Shown: piece after piece, positions 27,747-35,115 of the stretch | How positions within the stretch are numbered: the stretch's first letter is position 1 | Layout: every line of letters begins with the position of its first letter | NCBI RefSeq assembly: GCF_002954445.1 | Contig: NZ_MQWA01000001.1 | Span: 1,833,781-1,897,780 of the forward strand | Direction: 5' to 3' | Source of the DNA: Rubritalea profundi | Lineage (GTDB): Bacteria; Verrucomicrobiota; Verrucomicrobiia; Verrucomicrobiales; Akkermansiaceae | DNA: 64,000 nt | The notes under the pieces: model-generated | Told to the model about the DNA's origin: nothing | The model's input: the letters and a program-made list of their open reading frames with translations, nothing else | The model's database searches: none | Position numbers and translations under genes: made by a program

Positions 27747-28683
27747 TTACTCGCCAGCACCATGGACGTGGCCGGGTTGACCGTGTGGTGGGTTAGGAGC
27801 TTTAGGCTTGGAGGCCGCTGCCTTCATTTTCTGCAGTTGTGGCTTGAAGCTTTCAGCAAACTTGGCGGCTTTTGACTCAGGGGCTGACGCGATGAGTTCA
27901 TCGATCACCTTGGCGGCACCATCAAAGTTATTGGTGCTTAATAATGGGTTCATTTTTATGCCTAGAATGTTTTGCTTTTCTTCGCCCACCACTTTGTAGT
28001 CGGTGATGAACTTATCAACACATGCGATAGCTCCATCGGCCTGACCGGCCTGCATGGCTGCGTTGATATCCGCTCCAAGTTTGGCCAGCGCGTCTTTGCG
28101 CTTCTGTTCGGCGACGAAGCCCGATGTATCGGCTGGGTCGAGCTTGGCAATTTGGTCGGTGATGTCACTATAGTGACCGAGTTGATCTTCCGGAAGGGCT
28201 TTAAGGACCACGACTAGGGCCTTGGCCTTAGCAACGCCTTCAAGTTTTTCGGCTGCTGCTAGAGCTTGGTCACGGGCGACACGCTTGCTACGTAGCTCAT
28301 CGAGATGGCTAAGGTACTTTTCAGGGCCGCCAGCTTGGTAACCGGTGCGTGCAAAGGGCCGACCTTTAGCATCCAGTAACAGGATGGTCGGGAAGCCACG
28401 GACTCCGTATTTCACCTGCAACTCAGCATTTTGTTTCTGAGCGGCTTCACTGAGCTTGGATTTGTCTTTAGGGAAATCGAGCTCAACCAGCACAAACTTA
28501 TCAGCGACACCTTTTTTGAATGAGTCGTGTTTAAAAACTTCATCGACGAGCAGCTCTTTGTTTTCAGCCGCAGCTTTTTTCTTAGCGGCTTCGAAGTCGG
28601 TCATCCATTCGTCTCCAGCGGCTCTGGCAAAGGAGGCTGTCATTGCCAGAGCTAGGCCGGCGAGTAGTATTTTTTATGATCAT
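27747..28683 (-). pseudogene. Thioredoxin-fold protein lacking CxxC, start frameshifted
   Basis: The mature part resembles secreted thioredoxin-like proteins of this phylum: AAKKKAAAENKELLVD, then EVFKHDSFKKGVADKFVLVE, KYGVRGFPTILLLDAKG with the cis-Pro, then a helical tail. The segment normally between LLVD and EVF, which carries the W-C-x-x-C site, is absent (junction near 28541-28546). It looks like an in-frame deletion of roughly 15 codons. The natural start appears to be ATG 28681-28683 (MIIK, then ILLAGLALAMTASFARA), but a run of six A, where five are needed, puts the signal peptide out of frame. Translation from ATG 28643 would lack most of the export signal. Confidence 0.7.
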
Positions 28684-28859
28684 AATTTGTGATTGTTTCG
28701 ATTGGGACGTAGGGAAATGTGATTTTATTCCCCCATTTGTCCAATCATATCGTCACGGATATCGGTTCTTGTCTCATTTCCTGGGTGGTTGACACGCTTT
28801 ACAGATCGCCCTGCGCAGCTCATTTTTTCTGATCCCATAGATCATACACACTGGGAATA

Positions 28860-28909
28860 GTCGAAGGTCTGAAGGTCTAAGGTCAAGCTAGCAAAGTCTG
28901 GTGACTTTG
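28860..28909. repeat. Dispersed hairpin repeat, copy 2 (CAAAGTC type)
   Basis: CAAAGTCTGGTGACTTTG (28892-28909) is the reverse complement of the element at 6445-6462. The preceding GAAGGTCTGAAGGTCTAAGG matches its flank. A related fragment (GACCTTAAGACTTTTGACAC) follows near 28951. Confidence 0.6.
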
Positions 28910-29055
28910 TGGACCCAGCAATCGCGCCCACGCGATCTCACCGGACTTGCGACCTTAAGACTTTTGACACTGGCTGGTATCGAAGGCTTGAAAGTCGTGC
29001 AGGATTCGACATCCAATATTTTCACCATTTGACCGAGACGGTCATTCTACGTAAC

Positions 29056-29072
29056 GCGACCGTCTCGGTCGC
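29056..29072. repeat. GCGACCGTCTCGGTCGC palindromic element, copy 2
   Basis: This 17-nt near-perfect palindrome occurs three times in the window: 16404-16420, here, and inverted at 34869-34885. The first two copies also share the next 35 or so bases (TCAAAATAATCC..AGCGAAGCTGCTGA). Confidence 0.8.
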
Positions 29073-29136
29073 TCAAAATAATCCCAGCGAAGCTGCTGAC
29101 TCACAACGCTCAGACCTCACCAGCAAACTTCCGAAC

Positions 29137-29266
29137 GCCATTCAGGCCCGCCATCCCAACACAACCATGACTGATAGAGCCCCCCATAGACCCAAATCAT
29201 TTTTCAAGACCCCTTGTAGAATAAGAAATTATTGGAGTTGCAACTCATTTAGCCTGTCTCATAGAT
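29137..29266 (+). repeat. 131-bp direct repeat, left copy
   Basis: Aligned by eye with 31121-31251, about 106 of 131 positions are identical, with one 1-nt gap. The copy ends 10 nt before the start codon of the esterase gene. Its last 25 nt recur at 16464-16488. It contains no open frame. Confidence 0.85.
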
Positions 29267-29276
29267 TCACTTCCAT

Positions 29277-31045
29277 ATGATAAATAATAGATTAATCCTT
29301 AGTTTTTACTTGCTGGTTTCTGTCCTAGCATCCGCTGGCGAGCGGGTCGCGCTGTGGCCGGAAGGAAAGATCCCAGATTTTCAAGCCCATCAGATTGCGG
29401 CAACCACCCAGCAGGCGCGGGCGCCGGGATTCAAGGCCGCAGAACATACCATGCCGCACCTCGACTGGTACGATGCACCGGCGGAGAAAAACGGTGGATG
29501 CATGCTGCTCATTTCCGGTGGCGGTTATAATAACTGCTGCGACGGGGTGTGGATTGACAAGGTCGCGAAAAAGTTCACCGAACTCGGTTTCGTTTGCGTG
29601 AACTTGACCTACCGCACGCCGCGTCCGCAGGGCTTGCCGATCCACCAGAGCGCGTGGGAGGACGGACAGCGCGCCGTTCGTCTTGTGCGCAACGACGCGG
29701 CAAAGCGCGGCTTCGATCCGGAGAAGATTGGCGTGTTCGGCTTCTCCGCGGGATCGCACTTGACGGTTCTGCTTGCGACGAGCGCGCTCACACCGGCCTA
29801 CGAGTCGGTCGACGAACTCGACCAGCTTCCCTGCCATGTCAACTGGGCGGTTCCCATCTACACGGCCTACGCTCTCACGGACGGACTCACGGGCCCAACA
29901 CGCGCGATGGGGATGCGATCGATGTGAAACTCTCGGACGCGTTCAAGTTCGATGCCAAGACCTGTCCGATGGCACTCTTCCATGGCGGGACTGATGTCTA
30001 TTCGCCGAATGGCTCCACCCAGATCTACCGTCAACTTCGCCGGATGAAGATTCCGGCCGAGCTCCATCTCTTTGCGGATCGCGGCCACGGTTTCATGGGC
30101 AACCCGAACAAAGGGGAAGACGGCACCGCTTATGACCACTGGCTCGACCGGATCCCCGAGTTTTTCCGCCAGATGAATTTTGACGGACGTCTCGGCCCGG
30201 AAGTGGAGTTAATGACCCGCTATCCGAACGACGATGCGCGCGGCGAATTTCACAAGGAGCCGGTCTGGCCGGAAGGCCGGATGCCGGATGTGCAGGCAAA
30301 GCAGTGCCAACCCTACCTTGAGTGGCATATGCCGAAGGAAAGCAAGACCAAGGCGATCCAGATCATCTACTCGGGCGGCTCCTATCAAGGCAACAATCCG
30401 AACGGATTCGAAGTGGCACCGGCAAGGCGTTACCTGAACGAAAAGGGCATGACGGTCGTGACGATGAAATACCGCACGCCACGTCCGCAGGGGGGACTGG
30501 CGAAACACACGACGGCGTGGCAGGATCTGCAGCGCGCCATCCGAATCGTCCGCAGCAAGGCCGCAGCGAAAGGGCTCGATCCGGACCGCATCGGCATCAT
30601 GGGTTCCTCGGCCGGCGGACACCTGACGCTCATGGGTGCGACCAGCTCGAAACAACGTTCCTACAGGCCGATCGATGATCTAGACAAGCTTTCCTGCAAC
30701 GCTCAGTGGGCGGTCGCCATCTATCCAGCCTATGCGCTGACCGATGGCGAGAATTCCCATAACACGACCGGTGGTAACGCGGACGACGCTCGGCTTGCTC
30801 CGGAGTTTTCCTTCGACCTTGCGACCTGTCCGATGCTGTTCGTTCACGGCGATGCGGACGGTTGGGCGGCAATGAATTCTGTGAAATGCTGGGAACAACT
30901 ACGCCGGATGGGAATTCAGTCGGATCTCCACACGCTTGCCAAACGCGGCCATTGTTTCCAGAGGAAGGCCGCCCCGGGCACCGGCAGCTATACCTGGATG
31001 GACCGTATTTGGGAGTTTATGAACCACAAGGGGGTCAATCAATAG
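29277..31045 (+). pseudogene. Two-domain alpha/beta-hydrolase esterase, frameshifted
   Basis: ATG 29277 opens a signal peptide (to about ASAGE). Two homologous hydrolase domains follow in tandem. Domain 1 has ALWPEGKIPDFQ, LLISGGGYNN and the nucleophile elbow GFSAGSHL. Domain 2 (from about 30260) has PVWPEGRMPDVQ, IYSGGSYQG and GSSAGGHL, then HGDADGW and KRGHCFQ for the Asp and His. Both resemble BD-FAE-type acetylxylan/feruloyl esterases. A one-base deletion at 29891-29897 (GGGCCCAAC; GPNTRDGD expected) splits domain 1 before its catalytic Asp/His. Codon use is visibly GC-richer than in neighbouring genes, and 131-bp direct repeats flank the gene, so transfer is likely. Confidence 0.85.
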
Positions 31046-31120
31046 GTTTGATGTATTGTGAACGTACGGAGAGCCATTTCCCAAAAGTACAAAAAGTAGA
31101 TCTGGCCTCATGAGCAATAT

Positions 31121-31251
31121 GCCATTCAGGCCCGTCATCACCAAACAACCCTGGCTGATATAGCTGTCCATAGACCCAGACCAATTTCCAAGATCCTTTG
31201 TAGAACAAGGGATTATTGGAGTTTTGGGCTCATTTAGTCTGTCTCATAGAT
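31121..31251 (+). repeat. 131-bp direct repeat, right copy
   Basis: This is the same-orientation partner of 29137-29266. It ends 36 nt before the start of the next gene. Its tail (CTCATTTAGTCTGTCTCATA) matches the fragment at 16464-16488 better than the left copy does. Confidence 0.85.
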
Positions 31252-31287
31252 CATGAGTGGCACTCCCAAAAAATAGAAAAAAGAACG

Positions 31288-31707
31288 ATGAACAAAAAAG
31301 ATCCAACATTTTCCCAGCCCTGTTTTCCTAGCACGGCTGAACTGCTTGAGTTGTTGACTCCACCTCGCAAAGAGTGGAAGCAAAAGGTGAGAGATCTAGG
31401 CTCTCAGTATTCCGCAGCTTTTATAGCTCCGATAGATTGCATTGATTCGGATGTGCAGCCTTTCTTGGACTGTCACTGCCGTGATAATGCTCACCTAAGA
31501 TTCAATATAGAGAAGTTTCTCAGCCACGGCTTTCATCCAGTCGTGATTATTTCGCAGGGTAAGTCGCTAGAATTGAAAAAAATTGGCTCTGTGAAAGCAA
31601 AAGCTCTGAGCACTTTTGAGGAGGGAAGTGTGTCTTATTCTAAGGCGACACTTCAAGTCCAGCCTTGCCTGGCAGAATTGCAGAAAATGGGAGCGAAGAA
31701 GCAATGA
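31288..31707 (+). CDS. Hypothetical protein, 139 residues
   Basis: I start at ATG 31288, after the A/G-rich GAAAAAAGAAC, and not at earlier in-frame codons that lie in the direct repeat. The protein has no signal peptide. It contains a mixed alpha/beta pattern with FIAPIDCIDSDVQPFLDCHC, a FNIEKFLSHGFHPVVIIS strand-helix and five Cys in total. I do not recognise the family. It is preceded by the right copy of the 131-bp repeat, in the same way as the esterase by the left copy. Confidence 0.55.
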   Translation: MNKKDPTFSQPCFPSTAELLELLTPPRKEWKQKVRDLGSQYSAAFIAPIDCIDSDVQPFLDCHCRDNAHLRFNIEKFLSHGFHPVVIISQGKSLELKKIGSVKAKALSTFEEGSVSYSKATLQVQPCLAELQKMGAKKQ

Positions 31708-32161
31708 TGAGTAATCAACTCCCTCCATTAATCTCTCTGGCGTGTATGGGCTCAGACCTATAGAAGGTGAGCTGCTGAACGGCAAAAAACATGAACTTGA
31801 CCTTCAGCCAAGGAGGCTGTGGTTATGGTTTACCCCGCCATGCGGCTAGGCCTTTGACGGTGCTGGTATAAAGTTCTCCGTTGGAGAATCCGGCTAGACA
31901 GATGGGGCGGGAGTTTGAAGTTTTCAGTTTTCAGACTGGTCTGATGAAACCTGTTGTTTATAGCGTGGTGTTGAGTTGGGGGATTGGGTCGGTTGTCGCG
32001 GGCTTGCTCCCCCACGCGTCAAGCCGCGCCCGCCGCAGAGCGGTGTCAAGCCACACGCAGTCCAGATCATTAGAATGGTAGCTTTTGAACCAGAAACCAA
32101 TTGGGGCAATTCTGAAAAATTCTGTATAAAAGGATTTTGGAGTGCTCAAGCAGCTAGTCCT
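31708..32161. repeat. Intergenic region with GTCAAGCCGCG repeat, copy 2
   Basis: No gene is supported in these 454 nt. 32012-32042 repeats the GC-rich element of 12859-12891. A minus-strand fragment reading GFSNGELYTSTVKGLAAWRG (about 31826-31890) looks like the C-terminal end of a lost coding sequence. Confidence 0.45.
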
Positions 32162-32668
32162 CTAGCCACGTCCGTCGAGGTACTTCCAGTTGCCTTTGAT
32201 TTTACGGAAGCGTGCGTGCTCGTAGAGATCTTTCAGTTCGCCGTCTTCGTGGCACTGGGCGGTGAACTCGACTTTCCCCTTTTTTTCTTCAGCGGTGCCT
32301 TTGCTGGAGCTGATAATGTTGAGCGAGCGCCACATCACAGTGGGGAGGTAGGCATCGAGCTGTTTGCGTAGGTCTTTAGCGCGGGTGTCTGGGTGAGTGG
32401 TGCCGAACAGGTAGTCAGGCAGGCGGAAGAAATACGCCGTGTAGCGCGCACGCATCAGTAGCTCGGCAGTCTTCGGCTGAGCTTTGCCGAGGTGGTAGCT
32501 GCGGCAGCAATCGTTGTAGGTGTCGCCAGATCCACAGGGGCAATCTGAGCGCAGCCGGATGCGCAGTGGCCGCTCCTCATCGTTTCCTTCAGCTTGGTCG
32601 TCGTTAAAGGCTTCTTCGATGATAGGGTCTTCGTTGATAGGCTCTTCGTTGGTGGATTCTTCGTTCAT
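32162..32668 (-). CDS. ychJ: YchJ-family SEC-C metal-binding protein
   Basis: The 168-residue protein has the SEC-C-like motif CPCGSGDTYNDCC (about 45-57), expected to bind zinc. The YchJ core follows with MRARYTAYFFRLPDYLFGTT, DAYLPTVMWRSL and VEFTAQCHEDGE. Residues 2-25 are an acidic insert built from a roughly 15-nt repeat (NEESTNEEPINEDPIIEE), absent from typical YchJ. The function of the family is unknown; it is usually cytoplasmic. It is the third of three minus-strand genes with short gaps. Confidence 0.85.
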   Translation of the reverse strand: MNEESTNEEPINEDPIIEEAFNDDQAEGNDEERPLRIRLRSDCPCGSGDTYNDCCRSYHLGKAQPKTAELLMRARYTAYFFRLPDYLFGTTHPDTRAKDLRKQLDAYLPTVMWRSLNIISSSKGTAEEKKGKVEFTAQCHEDGELKDLYEHARFRKIKGNWKYLDGRG

Positions 32669-32721
32669 GGGTAGAAATGGCTGTGGTATTAAATTTTGTT
32701 AAGGGGCTCGATCGAGCAAGA

Positions 32722-33606
32722 CTATTGCTGAGTGAGGATCCAGACGGGCTTTTCTTTGCCAATGACTGAAGCTCCGGTGCTGACCTTCCATTTGCTAGCA
32801 TCATCTCCGTCAATGACGAGATCATTTTTGAGTGTGAGCTGCTTGGTGAGAACGTCGTGCTTGGTTTTGTTGAGAGTAGAGAAGAGTGTGGTGCGTACCA
32901 GCTGTGAGCTGTGGATCTCGATGTCTTTGTGGCCTAGTGGACGCATGCCGTCGGTGAAAATGTTCCAGCCTCCCTTGGTGTCGGACTCGAAGAGTATGCC
33001 GACCCAGAGCGTGCTGGGGACCTTTTTTGCCGATCCTAGTTGGTAGTCCGCTTGCTTGAGGAAGCTCACTGGGTTGTGAACGATGGAGGCGTCTCCCCAG
33101 TAGATTCCAGTGGTGTCGTGAGTCTCGGTGAAGGCTGCGAGGGCGTGGCTGAGATCGAGCGCTGCATGCCATGGTGTGCGGTGGATGCTGACGCAGGTCA
33201 TCGTGTAGTTCGCCTGGTGCTTGAGCATTTGCTTTTCAGCATCTGGCCAATGGAGTGAATTGTTAGCAGCGTAGCGGATGTCGTTGTTAGGGACTGGTAG
33301 GGCTTCGAGAGTGGCGACGAAGCGTGACCGGCCGATCCCCCATGAAAACGATTGGGACTCGGGTTTGTAGGTGAATTTGCGAATCTCGTCGGGAGAGTTG
33401 AGTCTGAACCATTTGACTAGGGATGCTTTAAGCGCGTCGACTTCAGCGACCTTGGCATTGTTGAGGCAGAGGAAGGCAAACTGGGCTTCGGTGGGTGGGC
33501 GCAGAGGGACTAGCCCCGAAGTTGGGATTTCAGCTGTGTTGTCTGCAGCAGGCTCAGCATGCAGAAGTGGCAGGAAAAATAGGCAAAGAAGTCCTAAGAA
33601 GCGCAT
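32722..33606 (-). CDS. Secreted DUF4261-type protein
   Basis: The 294-residue protein has a signal peptide (about 1-17, LLHA). The body shows HWPDAEKQMLKHQANYTM, GIYWGDASIVHN, PSTLWVGILF and GMRPLGHKDIEI, the order of conserved segments I associate with DUF4261. That assignment is from memory. Members are usually cytoplasmic, so the signal peptide is notable. No catalytic motif is evident. It is 24 nt downstream of the VC0807-type gene. Confidence 0.6.
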   Translation of the reverse strand: MRFLGLLCLFFLPLLHAEPAADNTAEIPTSGLVPLRPPTEAQFAFLCLNNAKVAEVDALKASLVKWFRLNSPDEIRKFTYKPESQSFSWGIGRSRFVATLEALPVPNNDIRYAANNSLHWPDAEKQMLKHQANYTMTCVSIHRTPWHAALDLSHALAAFTETHDTTGIYWGDASIVHNPVSFLKQADYQLGSAKKVPSTLWVGILFESDTKGGWNIFTDGMRPLGHKDIEIHSSQLVRTTLFSTLNKTKHDVLTKQLTLKNDLVIDGDDASKWKVSTGASVIGKEKPVWILTQQ

Positions 33607-33630
33607 TGGGTTCGTTGTGTATGGATTTTT

Positions 33631-34377
33631 CTAACGGGGGAGGAGGAGGGATTCTTTATCGAGACCTGTGAGTTTTTCGAGCCCGTTGATCATCATATAG
33701 AGAATGTAGCCGGCGACAACCATCATCGGCCCACCGATGGCGGCAAATCCCCAGATTGTGATGCTGCCAACGATTCCATTGTATTCTTCTTTCCAGTTAG
33801 GGAGATCGGGCGCGAGGTCATTGAGGAAGTAATGCGCGAGTCCTAGGTTGAGCACAGCACTGAGGCAGAACGAGCCGAAGAAGTAGAGTGTGCACTTCCA
33901 GATGAGGCCTTCGTATTGAGAAATGAGGTTATTCTCGGCTACTGATTTCTCGATTCGTTTGATGTCAAAGATCGCGTCGTTGTAGATAAAGGTGCGGAAC
34001 AGTGGGCTGGTGGAGCGGCGGGTGATCAGGAAAAGCGAGCCGAGGATCAGCGGTTGGATCGCCTCCTTGATGCCAAAGATCCAAGCGACGTGTGGTTTGG
34101 CTGAATCGTTCGACCAGAGGTAAATGGTGATGAGGCCGGTGAGTAAAATGGCACCCATGCCAACAGTGGAGAAGATGTTGAGCTTGCGGTGCTTGATCCA
34201 GTGCCAAATACCGTAGACCAACGGCAGAGCCAGTGCCACGATCATTGCCCACTTTGGTCCTAGCTGGTAGAGCGCCTCACCTTCTTTACTGAGCTTACTC
34301 AGAATAATGGTTGGTAAGAGGACGTTGATAATGATGTTGATCAATGGGTTTTCTTCTTTGGTAGCAGTTTTGCTCAT
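33631..34377 (-). CDS. VC0807-family integral membrane protein
   Basis: The 248-residue protein has about six hydrophobic helices (NIIINVLLPTIILSKL, WAMIVALALPLVYGIW, FSTVGMGAILLTGLITIYLW, CTLYFFGSFCLSAVLNLG, IVGSITIWGFAAIGGPMMVV and on). The N-terminal 'NP.in...n..LP..il' pattern and the EAIQPLILG segment fit the VC0807/septation-like family. Function is unknown. It leads a three-gene minus-strand group with the DUF4261 gene and ychJ. Confidence 0.7.
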   Translation of the reverse strand: MSKTATKEENPLINIIINVLLPTIILSKLSKEGEALYQLGPKWAMIVALALPLVYGIWHWIKHRKLNIFSTVGMGAILLTGLITIYLWSNDSAKPHVAWIFGIKEAIQPLILGSLFLITRRSTSPLFRTFIYNDAIFDIKRIEKSVAENNLISQYEGLIWKCTLYFFGSFCLSAVLNLGLAHYFLNDLAPDLPNWKEEYNGIVGSITIWGFAAIGGPMMVVAGYILYMMINGLEKLTGLDKESLLLPR

Positions 34378-35115
34378 ATGCGAAGACTGTTGTGAAGCCC
34401 AGTGCTGGCCTATGCAAGCGGGATTTCTATTTTGAAGGGAAACCCGCGAAGTCGTTTTCTAACCGCGAAACAGGCGAAAGGTCCGAAAGGCCAGCTGGAT
34501 GAAGCGATTTTTGAGCACTGATTACACAGAATAACACAGATTTTTTTCTAAAGCTGGGATGATGAAGCCCGGCTAGATGAAGTGAGTTTTTACCACGAAT
34601 CTCACGAATCTCACGAATCTCACGGATCGCACGGATCGCACGAATGAGGGAGCCGGGACAATGAAGCGGAAGAAGTTTTCCGAGTTCAGAGAGCCTGCGG
34701 CGGTCAATGGTCAAGAGTCATTAGTCAATGGGCTAGACCGATGAAACAAGTGTCAAGCGTGGGTTACGCGCTTCTAATCATAAATTTCAAATAGAGCGCA
34801 GCGACTCAAGAAGGATGGTCTAGCTTAACTTCAACAATGAGACAGCGGCTGCGCCGGAAGAAGCTCAAGCGACCGAGACGGTCGCACTACGTAGAAATCC
34901 ACACCAGCATCAGTCTCTTTAAAACTCTAAGTGAGATTACTAATATTTATTAGAGCGTATTCATCCGAGAACTAGGTGGGCGGAGGTCACCGGCGGACAA
35001 AAATAAAAAATTATGGGTGATTTGCAGGGGAATAACAGTACTAGTGTAAGTAAATACAGAACGGAAAGCGAAAACTACAGGCTATTGCATACAGAATATA
35101 GGAAATTGGCATTTT
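34378..35115. repeat. Repeat-rich intergenic region
   Basis: About 740 nt without a gene. It contains AACCGCGAAACAGGCGAAAG (34460, compare 15822) and a 9-bp tandem array of GAATCTCAC (three times) and GGATCGCAC (twice) at 34598-34642. It also has GAGCGCAGCGACT near 34794 and an inverted copy of the GCGACCGAGACGGTCGC palindrome at 34869-34885. All are members of families seen elsewhere in the window. Confidence 0.7.

Noticed and set aside
29137..31251. Integron attC sites as the nature of the direct repeats
   Set aside because: I found no paired RYYYAAC/GTTRRRY cores at the ends and no integrase gene, and the repeats precede genes without an attC-like hairpin.
31826..31890. A minus-strand coding fragment (GFSNGELYTSTVKGLAAWRG)
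   Set aside because: It looks protein-like but is too short to assign and is preceded by stops. Noted in the intergenic entry only.
34598..34642. A CRISPR array from the regularly spaced CACGAATC repeats
   Set aside because: The unit is 9 bp, directly tandem, without spacers, and no cas gene is present.
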